A stretch of DNA of 64,000 nucleotides from Bacteroidota bacterium (GTDB lineage: Bacteria > Bacteroidota > Rhodothermia > Rhodothermales > UBA10348). The stretch covers positions 1 to 64,000 of the forward strand of contig JAJCYP010000104.1 of the NCBI GenBank assembly GCA_029262855.1. The letters run 5' to 3'. Below the pieces are notes generated by a model. The model did not search any database and was not told the origin of the DNA. It saw nothing but the letters and a program-made list of their open reading frames with translations. Shown here in pieces: positions 35,884 through 45,265 of the stretch; position 1 is the first letter of the stretch, and each line of letters begins with the position of its first letter. The translations under genes and the position numbers were made by a program.

Positions 35884-37282
35884 GCTCTCCCGCGATGCCA
35901 TGGAGAGGCTGGGACGGACGGTGATGGAGCAATTGATCTCCCACCGCACGGGCATCAGAGACAAGGCCGCGGGCCGGGTGCTGTCGCGAAAGGAGGCGGA
36001 TTCGCTCCTGGCCGAACCGCTGCCGCTGGACGGCACTGACCCGGAGGCGCTGGTGGGGCGATTGGAACGGGAGGTGTTCTCGAACATCTCCCACGTTGAT
36101 CATCCGCGGTTCTTTGCCTTCGTGCCCGGTCCGGGCAATTTCGTGGCTACCATGGGTGCCGCCCTTGCGGCCGGGCACAACGTATTCGCCGGGACGTGGC
36201 TTGGCGGATCCGGGGCCGCGCGCCTTGAGCAGACCGTCATCGACTGGCTGAAGGAGGCCGTCGGCTACCCATGGGGGGGCGGTGGCCTGTTCGTGAGCGG
36301 AGGCTCCATGGCCAACCTCACCGCGCTTGGTGCCGCCCGGCATGCGAAACTGGGCAGCCACGATGCACGTGGCATCGTGTACTTCAGTGATCAGACTCAC
36401 TCTGCCGTGGAGCGCGCATTGCGGGTGCTCGGCATGCCGGAATCGCACATGCGCAGGATCCCGGCCGACCCGTCCTTCGGGTTGGACGTGGACCATCTCG
36501 CCGGACTGGTGCGCAGTGACCGGGAGGCCGGACTTACGCCGTTCTGCGTGGTGGCGAACGCCGGCACGACCAACACGGGAGCCGTCGATCCCCTGAACGC
36601 GATCGCCGAACTGTGCGAAACGGAAGGCCTCTGGTTCCACGTGGATGGGGCCTACGGAGCCGCGGCGGTATTCGGCCGCCGGGCCACGGAGAAACTCCAG
36701 GGCCTTTCCCGGGCAGACTCGATCGCGCTTGATCCGCACAAGTGGCTCTTCCAGCCTTTCGAATGCGGGTGCCTGCTGGTTCGCGATTCCGTTGCCCTGC
36801 GTTCGGCCTACGCCATCCACCCGGAGTACATGGTGGATACGCGGCTGGAGGACGAGGAAATCAACTACTGCGAGTACGGCGTGCAACTGTCCCGGTCGTT
36901 TCGTGCCTTGAGTCTCTGGCTGACACTGAAGACCTTCGGTGCAGGGGCCATGGGAGAGGCCATCGATCACGCGTTCGAGATGGCCGATCACGCCGAGGCT
37001 GTCCTTTCCGGAATGCCGGGCTGGGCGGTTGTCACGCGGCCCTCGATGGCCATTCTGACCTTTCGTTTCGTTGACGGACCAGAGGAGAGTCTGGACACGT
37101 GGAATGCGGCCATGGTGCGCCAACTCAGGGAGAGTGGCGTAGCGATGGTCAGCTCTACGCTGCTGGACGGCGCCTACGTCATTCGACTGTGTCCCACGAA
37201 CCCTCGGACCACCCGAGAGGACATCGAGGTTACGCTGGACGCGCTGGCCCAATCGGCGCGTGACGCCGGCTACTGTCTGTAA
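35876..37282 (+). CDS. PLP-dependent group II amino-acid decarboxylase
   Basis: The 468-residue protein is of the aromatic-amino-acid/glutamate decarboxylase type. It has PRFFAFVPGPGNFVATMGAA in the N-terminal region, LFVSGGSMANLTALGAARHA, VVANAGTTNTGAVDPLNAIA, WFHVDGAYGAAAVF with the PLP-pyridine-binding Asp near residue 256, and LDPHKWLFQPFECGCLLVRD with the Schiff-base Lys near 289. The substrate cannot be read; tyrosine, tryptophan, serine or aspartate are possible in this family. The ATG at 35876 overlaps the BFD gene by 8 bases, and its 3' end overlaps the convergent amidohydrolase gene by 13 bases. Confidence 0.9.
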   Translation: MLELSRDAMERLGRTVMEQLISHRTGIRDKAAGRVLSRKEADSLLAEPLPLDGTDPEALVGRLEREVFSNISHVDHPRFFAFVPGPGNFVATMGAALAAGHNVFAGTWLGGSGAARLEQTVIDWLKEAVGYPWGGGGLFVSGGSMANLTALGAARHAKLGSHDARGIVYFSDQTHSAVERALRVLGMPESHMRRIPADPSFGLDVDHLAGLVRSDREAGLTPFCVVANAGTTNTGAVDPLNAIAELCETEGLWFHVDGAYGAAAVFGRRATEKLQGLSRADSIALDPHKWLFQPFECGCLLVRDSVALRSAYAIHPEYMVDTRLEDEEINYCEYGVQLSRSFRALSLWLTLKTFGAGAMGEAIDHAFEMADHAEAVLSGMPGWAVVTRPSMAILTFRFVDGPEESLDTWNAAMVRQLRESGVAMVSSTLLDGAYVIRLCPTNPRTTREDIEVTLDALAQSARDAGYCL

Positions 37283-38583
37283 GAGGCGGCAATAGCGGCG
37301 AGTCTCACCTGAATATCCGCTTCCGGATACCACGTGCCCCGCACCATCACACCCGCTCGACTGGCCACGTTACCGATGGACTCAAGGGGGTTGGCCGTCA
37401 AGAGGATGAGATCGGCCCGGTGCCCTTCGGTAATCTGGCCGAACGTGTCCCACGCCGAGAAATAGGTGCCCACGTTCACGGTTCCGGAGCGAAGGACCTC
37501 GTACGAACTCATGCCGGCGTCCACCATGCGTTGCATCTCCCGATGGAGTGAAAAGCCCGGTACAGAGTACTGCTGGGGGGCATCAGTTCCCATCAGGATT
37601 CCGGCGCCCGCCTTGTGCAGCGCCGACAGAACTTGCATTCGGGCGTCAATCACACGCTCGTTCTGCTCGCGGTCAAACTGCGGGTCGCTGGTGCGTTGCC
37701 GATACTGGCGCTCCCAGGACGCCCGCGCCGCGGGTGGGGCGTAGACGAGTTCCGGAAACGCATTGAGACGGTCGAGATCGACCACCGAGTAGAGGGTCTC
37801 CCAGAGCACCATGGTCGGGACAACCCATGCTCCTGCCCCCAAGGTTTGCCGCACGATTTCGTTCAGGGCCACCTCATCCACGCCCTCCGGGTCCGCCCCG
37901 AAGAGGTACTCGACGTAGCCATCCAGATGGTCGAACGTCAGCTGTCCCATACCGATGGCATGCTCCAGACCGACATCAGCCGGGACGTGGCCCCCGAAAT
38001 CGATCCCATTCGCCTTCGCAGTGACGGCCATTGAATCGAACTCGGCCCGCGTCATTCCCGGGTGGATCTTGAGGAGATCCCATCCCTCCTCGACCTGGGC
38101 CCTCACCTTGTCTGCGGCCTGGGAGGGCGAGGATACAGAGTTGCCGTTGAAGCTTGGCCCGGCCAGGTACAGTGTAGGCGAATCGATCGCGCCCTCCTTG
38201 GCCTGTTCTCTCAGGGCCAGTTGGCCGGGGTACCCCAGCATCCCCCTGACGGTCGTGATTCCGTTGGCCAGGTAGAGGTAGAGGGTCTTCTCGATTTCCG
38301 CCTGTGATTGGTTCGGCGGGGGAATGTGGCCGTGCATCTCGGCGAGTCCCGGCATCAGGTACATACCCGCCGCCTCGATGCGACGGGCATTCGCGGGAAG
38401 CTCGGCCGCCTCCGCCGGTCCAATCCAGACAATACGGTCGCCGTCTACCAGAACGGTCTGGTTTTCCACGACGCGTTCGGAGTCCATCGGGATGACCGAC
38501 ACCCCAATGAAGGCGATGGGATCGGCATGCGCGCCAGTGCATACGGCCAGGAAAAATGCGATCGGAAGGAGTAGCGTTTTCAT
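37270..38583 (-). CDS. Secreted metal-dependent amidohydrolase
   Basis: The 437-residue protein has a signal peptide (LLLPIAFFLAVCTGAHA) and the amidohydrolase-1 TIM barrel. Metal ligands lie in MPGLAEMHGHIPPP (HxH), KIHPGM with a candidate bridging Lys, GGHVPADVG, LTFDHLDGYVEYL and LMGTDAPQQY. The end GHRADLILLTANPLESI is typical of imidazolonepropionase/prolidase-like members. It should hydrolyse an amide or cyclic imide in the periplasm; the substrate is unknown. The ATG at 38583 starts the signal peptide, and the divergent ATPase gene begins at 38655. Confidence 0.88.
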   Translation of the reverse strand: MKTLLLPIAFFLAVCTGAHADPIAFIGVSVIPMDSERVVENQTVLVDGDRIVWIGPAEAAELPANARRIEAAGMYLMPGLAEMHGHIPPPNQSQAEIEKTLYLYLANGITTVRGMLGYPGQLALREQAKEGAIDSPTLYLAGPSFNGNSVSSPSQAADKVRAQVEEGWDLLKIHPGMTRAEFDSMAVTAKANGIDFGGHVPADVGLEHAIGMGQLTFDHLDGYVEYLFGADPEGVDEVALNEIVRQTLGAGAWVVPTMVLWETLYSVVDLDRLNAFPELVYAPPAARASWERQYRQRTSDPQFDREQNERVIDARMQVLSALHKAGAGILMGTDAPQQYSVPGFSLHREMQRMVDAGMSSYEVLRSGTVNVGTYFSAWDTFGQITEGHRADLILLTANPLESIGNVASRAGVMVRGTWYPEADIQVRLAAIAASYRQ

Positions 38584-38654
38584 CCGGGAAGATAACTGTG
38601 AGCGGTGGAACGATGGATTCCTGGCGGCGTGGTAGGCCCCAAACACCGCGGAGT

Positions 38655-40163
38655 ATGAGTCTGACAGCTGCTTTTCCTCACACTTCAGTGCGAACGCTAG
38701 GTGCTCTGCGCGAGTCAGGCTACCAGATTCGCAGGGTAAAGGACGAGATCAGATCCAATCTGATCAAGGCACTCAAGAGCGGACGAGATCCGTTCCCCGG
38801 TGTCCTGGGATTTGAGCAGACGGTTATGCCCCAGATCCAGAATGCCATTCTGGGGCGACATGACTTCATCCTGCTCGGTCTCCGGGGCCAGGCCAAGAGC
38901 AGGATTCTCAGGCTGCTTCCGGGACTGCTCGACGAGTATATCCCGATGGTGGCCGGCAGCGACCTTCACGACGATCCATTCCGACCAATCACCAAGTATG
39001 CCAGGGACCTGATCGAGGAGCACGGCCGCGAGACCCCCATCGAGTGGCTTCACCGGGATCTGAGGTACGGCGAGAAACTGGCCACGCCGGACACCTCCAT
39101 CGCCGACCTGATCGGTGACATTGACCCCATAAAGGCGGCACACCGCAAGCTGACCTACGCGGACGAGGAAGTCATTCACTTCGGCATCATTCCGCGCACG
39201 AACCGCGGGATCTTCGCCATCAACGAACTGCCGGACCTGCAGCCCAGGATCCAGGTGGGCCTCCTCAACATCATGGAGGAGCAGGACATCCAGATTCGAG
39301 GGTTCAACATCCGGTTCCCGCTTGATGTGCTGATGGTGTTCTCGGCGAATCCGGAGGACTACACGAATCGGGGGAGCATCATCACCCCGCTGAAGGATCG
39401 GATCGACAGCCAGATCATCACGCACTACCCCACTTCCGTAGAAACGGGAATCGCCATCACCGATCAAGAGGCGTGGCAGGAGAGGGCGGGCGAGGTGGAT
39501 GTGACCGTCCCGCACTTCTTTCGGGAGATCATTGAGCAGGTAGCCTTTGAGGCCCGAGGCAGTGAGTATGTGGATCAGAACTCGGGCGTGTCTGCCCGGA
39601 TGACCAGAGCGGCCCTGGAAAACCTGATTTCCGCCGCGGAGCGCCGGGCCCTCCTCTGCGGAGAGTCCGAAACTACTGCGCGACCGTCGGACCTGTGGTT
39701 TGTGGAAGCCGCCATCACGGGCAAGCTGGAACTGGTCTACGAGGGCGAACAGGAAGGGGCCCAGACCGTGGCGCAAGTGCTCACCGGCCGAGCCCTGAAG
39801 GCCATGTTCGCGAAGCATTTCCCGGCGCCCGAGCGCGACCGGACCACCTATCAGAAGGTGCTTCGGTGGTTTGTTGCCGGCGGCGTGCTCGAGTTGCACC
39901 ACGACATGTCATTCACCGAGTATGCCAAAGCCCTCGATCAGGTGGACGGTCTGCGCGAACTCGTGGATCGTGTGGCTCGGCCAGACAGTCCGGCCGTCCG
40001 TGCGTCGACGATGGAACTTGTCCTTGAGGCGCTGCACCAGCACTCACTGCTCGGGAAGGAGGCCGGCCGCGGGTCGCGGATATTCGTGGACATGATGGGA
40101 TCCATGCTGTCGGGCATCGCCCCGGATGACGGGGACGAGTTCGAGGATTTCGACGACCAATGA
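38655..40163 (+). CDS. MoxR/magnesium-chelatase-I-like AAA+ ATPase
   Basis: The 502-residue protein has an AAA+ domain at about 30-290. The P-loop is LLGLRGQAKSRILRLLPG near residue 75, where an Ala stands in place of the last Gly of the usual GxxGxGKS. Walker B-like GIFAINELPDLQPRIQVG follows, then VMVFSANPEDYTNRGSIITP and LKDRIDSQI as sensor and finger. Helical C-terminal parts contain GVSARMTRAALENLISAAER. Such proteins usually work with a von Willebrand A partner, but none is adjacent. The M1 peptidase gene overlaps its stop (ATGA). Confidence 0.85.
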   Translation: MSLTAAFPHTSVRTLGALRESGYQIRRVKDEIRSNLIKALKSGRDPFPGVLGFEQTVMPQIQNAILGRHDFILLGLRGQAKSRILRLLPGLLDEYIPMVAGSDLHDDPFRPITKYARDLIEEHGRETPIEWLHRDLRYGEKLATPDTSIADLIGDIDPIKAAHRKLTYADEEVIHFGIIPRTNRGIFAINELPDLQPRIQVGLLNIMEEQDIQIRGFNIRFPLDVLMVFSANPEDYTNRGSIITPLKDRIDSQIITHYPTSVETGIAITDQEAWQERAGEVDVTVPHFFREIIEQVAFEARGSEYVDQNSGVSARMTRAALENLISAAERRALLCGESETTARPSDLWFVEAAITGKLELVYEGEQEGAQTVAQVLTGRALKAMFAKHFPAPERDRTTYQKVLRWFVAGGVLELHHDMSFTEYAKALDQVDGLRELVDRVARPDSPAVRASTMELVLEALHQHSLLGKEAGRGSRIFVDMMGSMLSGIAPDDGDEFEDFDDQ

Positions 40164-42184
40164 GGCGACTCGGCCCCAGCCACGTCCTCCGGCTGATCGC
40201 GGCCGCGCTTCTGTTTGGTGGCAGTGGCCCGGTCCTGGCGCAGACCTCTCAGGGCACCCAGACTCGGCTAGCGCCCAGCGGCAACGAGCTCGTCGCCTTA
40301 CCGGGAAGCGACCATCTCCATCGCGTCCCGCTCCGTGGCGGGGCCTCCGTGTCGTCGCCGGACTTCGATGCCACCTACTACGATCTGCAGCTTCGCATTG
40401 AGCTGAACCCGAACAATCTGGTGGGCACGGTACGCGTGAAAGGCGTGGCCCGCGCGGCGCTGACGCAGTTGGTCCTGGATTTCGATGATGCGATGCGGGT
40501 GGAGGGCGTGCTTTCGTCCAGTGGATCCGCCCTGTCGTCCACGCACAGTGATAACGCGCTCACCATCAATCTTCCCGGAGCGGTCTCGCCGGGAGATGAC
40601 GTGGACGTGACCGTCTCCTACGAAGGGCTGCCTGATTCCACCGGTCTGGGCGGCTTTGTTTTCGATACGCTGGCGAACGGAAAACCCGCCATCTGGAGTC
40701 TGAGTGAGCCGTACGCGGCCCGAACATGGTGGCCTTCGCGGGATCATCCCTCCGACAAGGCGGACTCGGTGGACGTGTCGATCGAGGTCCCCCAGCCACT
40801 GACTGCGGCCTCGAATGGACTCTTGACCCTGACAGAGAGCCTCCCTGGTGGATACCGCCGCTTCTCGTGGTCGCACCGCTACCCCATCGCCACGTATCTC
40901 GTTTCGGTGGCCGCTGCCGAGTACGACCTCGATGAGCAGACCTACACGCGGCCGGCCGCGTTGGCCCATGAACTGGGCAACCTGGATCTCCCGCTCGTGC
41001 ATTACAGTTTCGCGGGGAACGGAGCGTTCGTGGGCAGCCACCCCCAGTACGGATTTCAGTACATCACGGATATTTTCCCGGTCCTCGAAAGCTGGTTTGG
41101 ACCCTATCCATTCGACCGCGAGAAATACGGGCACGCGCAGTTCACGTTTGGGGGTGCGATGGAGCACCAGACTCTCTCCTCGATGACCACGAATTATCAG
41201 GGGACCATGGCGCACGAGCTTGCCCACCAGTGGTTCGGGGACTCGATCAGTCCGGAGTCCTGGCCTCACCTCTGGCTGAACGAAGGATTCGCCACGTTCG
41301 GTGAACTGGCCTACTGGAATGAGTCGGAGTTCCCTGACGTCTACGACCAGATTTTCGATATCTACTACAACCGCGCCTTGACAGCCGAGGGCACCGTTGT
41401 GGTTCAAGACACGACCGACATCCTGGACATGTTCGCCCACCGTAGGGTCTACTCGAAGGGGTGGATGGTGCTGCGGATGTTGCGCGGGGTGCTTGGCGAG
41501 TTCACATTCCGGGAGATCATGAAGGCGTACGCCGCCGATCCTCGCTATCAATACGGCACAGCGACAACCGAGGAGTTTCAAGCCTTGGCTGAGTCCATTT
41601 CGGGTCAGGACCTGGGCTATTTCTTCGACCAGTGGGTTTCGGCCGGCGATGGGTACCCGAGATATACGGCCACATGGGGAAAGCGTCCCAGCGGCGCGAA
41701 TTGGGAGGTCGAGGTTACGCTGGACCAGACCACGTCGGGATCGTGGAACCTGTTTCAGATGCCGATTGACATCCGAGTCGAGACGATTGGAGACACCCAT
41801 TCCTTCAGGATTTTCAATCAGTCGCCTCGGGACGTTGTGTTCTTTACGCTCAACGTCGAGCCGACCGGCGTTACGATCGACCCGGATCGTTGGATACTCC
41901 GGGATCCGGACATACAGGTGACCTCGAACGAGGCGGTTTCGGAGATCCCTGCAGAATCGGTCCTGGCCCTCTATCCGAATCCGACAACGAATTTGCTGAT
42001 GGTCGAATCCACCTTCCAGAACGAACGCCGGGCCGATCTGGTGGACGCACTCGGGCGGATCGTCTCCGTGCATCACCTGAAACCCGGTCTGAACCGGCTA
42101 CCGGTCTCACACCTCACGTCTGGTTTCTATGGCCTGCGGACTGAAGACGGCCGAACCTACACCTTCCTCCACTCGCCGAAATGA
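40160..42184 (+). CDS. M1-family metallo-aminopeptidase with T9SS sorting domain
   Basis: The 674-residue protein has a signal peptide (LIAAALLFGGSGPVLAQ). The M1 N-terminal beta-domain covers about 60-240. The catalytic domain has the substrate-binding GGAMEHQTLSSMT near residue 331 and HELAHQWFGDS near 351, followed 18 residues after the second His by the zinc-ligand Glu in WLNEGFATF. The last 80 residues (LALYPNPTTNLLMVES, ending GFYGLRTEDGRTYTFL) form a T9SS type A sorting domain, so the enzyme is exported through the type IX system. The start overlaps the ATPase stop and the stop overlaps the GNAT start. Confidence 0.93.
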   Translation: MRRLGPSHVLRLIAAALLFGGSGPVLAQTSQGTQTRLAPSGNELVALPGSDHLHRVPLRGGASVSSPDFDATYYDLQLRIELNPNNLVGTVRVKGVARAALTQLVLDFDDAMRVEGVLSSSGSALSSTHSDNALTINLPGAVSPGDDVDVTVSYEGLPDSTGLGGFVFDTLANGKPAIWSLSEPYAARTWWPSRDHPSDKADSVDVSIEVPQPLTAASNGLLTLTESLPGGYRRFSWSHRYPIATYLVSVAAAEYDLDEQTYTRPAALAHELGNLDLPLVHYSFAGNGAFVGSHPQYGFQYITDIFPVLESWFGPYPFDREKYGHAQFTFGGAMEHQTLSSMTTNYQGTMAHELAHQWFGDSISPESWPHLWLNEGFATFGELAYWNESEFPDVYDQIFDIYYNRALTAEGTVVVQDTTDILDMFAHRRVYSKGWMVLRMLRGVLGEFTFREIMKAYAADPRYQYGTATTEEFQALAESISGQDLGYFFDQWVSAGDGYPRYTATWGKRPSGANWEVEVTLDQTTSGSWNLFQMPIDIRVETIGDTHSFRIFNQSPRDVVFFTLNVEPTGVTIDPDRWILRDPDIQVTSNEAVSEIPAESVLALYPNPTTNLLMVESTFQNERRADLVDALGRIVSVHHLKPGLNRLPVSHLTSGFYGLRTEDGRTYTFLHSPK

Positions 42185-42684
42185 GCACGACCTCCATGCG
42201 CCGGGCCGGGCCAGACGACGCAGCACTGCTCGTTGAGATGATTCGGGAGCTAGCCGCCTACGAAAACCTGTCTCACGAAGTCGAGTCCGATCCAGCCGTG
42301 CTGGCCTCACATCTGGCAACCGATGCGTCGCCCAGATGCGAGGCGGTCATCGCAGAATCAGAGACGCAAGAGCCGCTCGGTTTTGCCTTGTACTACTGGT
42401 CGTACTCCACCTTCTTAACAGGCTGGGGAGTTTATCTGGAGGATCTGTTTGTCAGAGAGGCACATCGCGGAAACGGAATCGGGCCACAACTGCTCGGGTG
42501 GCTGGCGCACGAAACGGTGGCCAGGGGCGGGAGCCGCCTTACCTGGCAGGTTCTCGACTGGAACGCACCTGCCATCGGCTTCTACGAAAAGCTCGGAGCC
42601 CGGGCACTCCGGGAATGGGAGCCCATGCGTCTGGAAGGTCAGGCGCTTGAGGGCATGGCAGCCCGTTACTCGGGGACGATCTGA
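42181..42684 (+). CDS. GNAT-family N-acetyltransferase
   Basis: The 167-residue protein shows the acetyl-CoA loop REAHRGNGIGPQLLGWLA and the motif B region WNAPAIGFYEKLGARAL. The N-terminal MRRAGPDDAALLVEMIRELA resembles the diamine/spermidine acetyltransferase (SAT) branch. The substrate is unproven. The start overlaps the peptidase stop by 4 bases. The 3' end overlaps a small minus-strand gene by 19 bases. Confidence 0.93.
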   Translation: MSTTSMRRAGPDDAALLVEMIRELAAYENLSHEVESDPAVLASHLATDASPRCEAVIAESETQEPLGFALYYWSYSTFLTGWGVYLEDLFVREAHRGNGIGPQLLGWLAHETVARGGSRLTWQVLDWNAPAIGFYEKLGARALREWEPMRLEGQALEGMAARYSGTI

Positions 42685-42902
42685 CCCTGGCAGTCGACCT
42701 TCTGGCCCAGTCCGGGCCGCGCCGTTGGAGACTGCGACACAGGCAAGGCGGGTTCGCAGTCCTTGGGGACGTAGTGCGTATGATTCCCGTGTGGGACCTC
42801 GAAGTATGGACGGTTGTCGAAGATTCCCAGGGAGTCCAGTATGACAAATGCCAGAAACAGGCCCAGGACAGCGATAAGGATTTTGCGGGTTCGGTTCTTC
42901 AT
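42666..42902 (-). CDS. Small single-pass membrane protein with HTHYVP motif
   Basis: The frame codes for 78 residues: a basic start MKNRTRKI, one helix ILIAVLGLFLAFVILDSLGI, then YFEVPHGNHTHYVPKDCEPA and a Pro-rich tail. The hydrophobic helix, the His-rich motif and codon-like third-position bias suggest a real gene. I do not know the family; His and Cys could bind a metal. It converges with the acetyltransferase gene (19-base overlap) and starts 77 bases from the divergent TonB receptor gene. Confidence 0.6.
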   Translation of the reverse strand: MKNRTRKILIAVLGLFLAFVILDSLGIFDNRPYFEVPHGNHTHYVPKDCEPALPVSQSPTARPGLGQKVDCQGQIVPE

Positions 42903-42979
42903 GGGCCGAGGATAGCAACATTTTCCGGGATCCTCCGCCAACCTGTGATTCAAATACAAGTTCGCTCGACCTTCGCTCG

Positions 42980-45265
42980 ATGATAATCCGTTCCCCCTCG
43001 CTGTTGGCCATGATGCTGCTGTTGGCCGTGCCGGCAGTTGTCCCCCGGGCGGCCAGTGGGCAACTGGCGAGCATCCGGGGCAGAGTAACCGAGACCGGGA
43101 GAGCCGCTCCGCTGCCGGGCGCCTCTGTGGTCCTTCGGGAAGAGGGAGGCGCAAGACGCGGCACCCTGACGGGGGCCAGGGGTGAATTTCTGCTGACCCG
43201 ACTCCGCCCGGGCCAGTACTTCCTGACGGTTTCCTTCGTGGGCTTCGGCACCCGGACGGACACGCTGGAGTTGGGGTTTGACGAGGTCGTGGTATTCGAC
43301 GTGTCCCTGACGGAGGCGGCCGAAGTGCTGTCGGAGGTGGTGGTCGAGGAGACCCGGGTAGTGGAGGGCCGGTCCACGGCTGGACTGGAGGTTGTGATGC
43401 CGTCTGCACTCGCGCGTGTCCCGATGCCGGACGTCTCCTATGATCTGGCGGGCTACCTGCTCACGCTGCCCGGCTTCGTGTCCACCGGAGATCGGGGCGG
43501 GCAGTTGTATGTGCGCGGAGGTACATCCACGCAGAACCTGGTACTGGTTGACGGCATCCCGATTTTTCAGCCGTTCCACATCATAGGGTTCTACTCGGCA
43601 TTCCCGGCCGACATCATCTCATTCGCCGATGTCTATGCCGGTGGATTCGGAGCGCGGTATGGGGGGCGCATATCGTCGGTGGTGGACATCACGACGGCCA
43701 ACGGCAGCAAGGAGCGGACCGAAGGAGCGGTGTCTTTCGCTCCCTTCGTGAGTGGCCTCCGGTTTTCCATTCCCGTTGAGAAGGGCAAGGTGTCCCTGAC
43801 GGGTTCGATCAGAGAGTCCGTGATCGAACAGATTGCCCCGGATCTGCTTGGCCAGGAACTCCCGTACCGCTTTGGAGACCGGTTTCTGAAGCTGCACGCC
43901 TTCCTGAACCAGACCTCAAGCCTGTCCCTTACCGGCCTGCGGACCTTCGATGAGGGAAATCTCGGGACCACGGACGAGGAGCGCCCGTCATCCTGGAAGA
44001 ACGACGCGTTCGGTTTTCGCTACACCTTTCTCCCGGACACCGACGCGGTCCTCTCCCAGTTCGCGATGCACTACTCGCGGATGGAGAGTGCCTACCAGCC
44101 AGCCCCGAATGTCCAGCAAGTGGCCGATGTCGACGCGTTCACGATGGAAATCCTGATCGCTTACCTCATGGGCAAATCCAGAGTGCATGTGGGGCTGTTC
44201 GGAAACCTGAACCGGTTTCACTACGACCTCGGGCCTGGCTCGCGTTCCGTCAGTACCGGGATCACGAGTGGAGGCGCCTACGTGGACACCCAGTTCGAAA
44301 TCTCGCCCTCTTTCCGACTCGAGCCGGGAGTGCGCTATGAAGCGTTCTCGCGCGGAGTGCGGGGCAGCCTGGCCCCCCGGATCCGGGCGCTCATGCTCCC
44401 CTTTGGCCCCGGCTCAAGACAGCAGTGGTCGGTGGCCTGGGGGCGTTATCACCAGCAGATCGTCGGGCTGAACAACGAGCAGGACGTCTCCGACGTATTT
44501 ACGGTCTGGGCGCCGGCTCCTCGAAATTCTCCCGTCCCCAAGGCGACGCACGTGATTCTTGGCGTCCAGCAGCGACTGTGGCGCTGGATGGAGCTCTCTC
44601 TGGAGGGATACTGGAAGGGACTCGAGAATCTGGCTTTCCCTGTCTTTGACGACATTCCAAACAAAGTGCTTGGCTTCTCCCGGGTCGATGGAACCGCCCG
44701 GGGTTTCGATGCACGCATCGAGGTGAATCGTCGCCGATTTTATGCGCAGGTTGGATACACGCTCTCCGAGGTTGAGTACCGGTGGACGGATCCAGGTCGG
44801 GCCGTCATCGACGGCGTCGCGTCGATTGGCGCCGGCGACAGTCCGGCCTTCAATCCGCCGCACGACCGCCCTCATCAGCTGAACACAACGGTTCAGTACG
44901 CGCTGGGGCAGACCAGCCTGACAGCCAGGTGGCAGTATGGATCGGGCCTGCCTTTCACCCAGATTCGAGGGTTTCATCAAGCCCTGTCCGTTGATCCCCA
45001 GAACCCAGGGGCGCTGCTGGGCGACGTGGGGACCACCAAGGTGTCACGGGGAGTCCCCTACGGGGCCAGGCTCCCGGCCTATCACCGTCTGGACATTTCT
45101 GTGGATCACAAATTTGTCCGCCACCGTTCCGTGACCACTCTACAGGCTGGCTTGATCAACGCCTACGACCGCGCCAACATATTCCAGTACAACTTCTTTT
45201 CGGGCGAACGCGTGAATCAACTCCCCCTCGTGCCGTCGATTGGCCTGTCCGTGGAGCTCCGATGA
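42980..45265 (+). CDS. TonB-dependent receptor with carboxypeptidase-regulatory-like domain (copy 1)
   Basis: The 761-residue outer-membrane protein has a signal peptide (LAMMLLLAVPAVVPRAASG). A CarboxypepD_reg-like domain follows at about 29-110 (IRGRVTETGRAAPLPGASVV, VSFVGFGTRTDTLEL). The plug lies near 130-230 (LYVRGGTSTQNLVLVDGIPI, FADVYAGGFGARYGGRISSV), then the barrel. It lacks the FemA/SusC signatures. The stop overlaps the next start (ATGA), so it is coupled to a DUF4249-like lipoprotein. The same gene pair is repeated directly downstream. Substrate unknown. Confidence 0.93.
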   Translation: MIIRSPSLLAMMLLLAVPAVVPRAASGQLASIRGRVTETGRAAPLPGASVVLREEGGARRGTLTGARGEFLLTRLRPGQYFLTVSFVGFGTRTDTLELGFDEVVVFDVSLTEAAEVLSEVVVEETRVVEGRSTAGLEVVMPSALARVPMPDVSYDLAGYLLTLPGFVSTGDRGGQLYVRGGTSTQNLVLVDGIPIFQPFHIIGFYSAFPADIISFADVYAGGFGARYGGRISSVVDITTANGSKERTEGAVSFAPFVSGLRFSIPVEKGKVSLTGSIRESVIEQIAPDLLGQELPYRFGDRFLKLHAFLNQTSSLSLTGLRTFDEGNLGTTDEERPSSWKNDAFGFRYTFLPDTDAVLSQFAMHYSRMESAYQPAPNVQQVADVDAFTMEILIAYLMGKSRVHVGLFGNLNRFHYDLGPGSRSVSTGITSGGAYVDTQFEISPSFRLEPGVRYEAFSRGVRGSLAPRIRALMLPFGPGSRQQWSVAWGRYHQQIVGLNNEQDVSDVFTVWAPAPRNSPVPKATHVILGVQQRLWRWMELSLEGYWKGLENLAFPVFDDIPNKVLGFSRVDGTARGFDARIEVNRRRFYAQVGYTLSEVEYRWTDPGRAVIDGVASIGAGDSPAFNPPHDRPHQLNTTVQYALGQTSLTARWQYGSGLPFTQIRGFHQALSVDPQNPGALLGDVGTTKVSRGVPYGARLPAYHRLDISVDHKFVRHRSVTTLQAGLINAYDRANIFQYNFFSGERVNQLPLVPSIGLSVELR

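Noticed and set aside
35861-37333. 490-residue open frame on the minus strand opposite the decarboxylase
   Set aside because: Antisense shadow of a gene with intact PLP motifs.
40298-42076. 592-residue open frame on the minus strand opposite the M1 peptidase
   Set aside because: Fully antisense to an enzyme with intact catalytic motifs, and Arg/Val/His-rich without recognisable domains.
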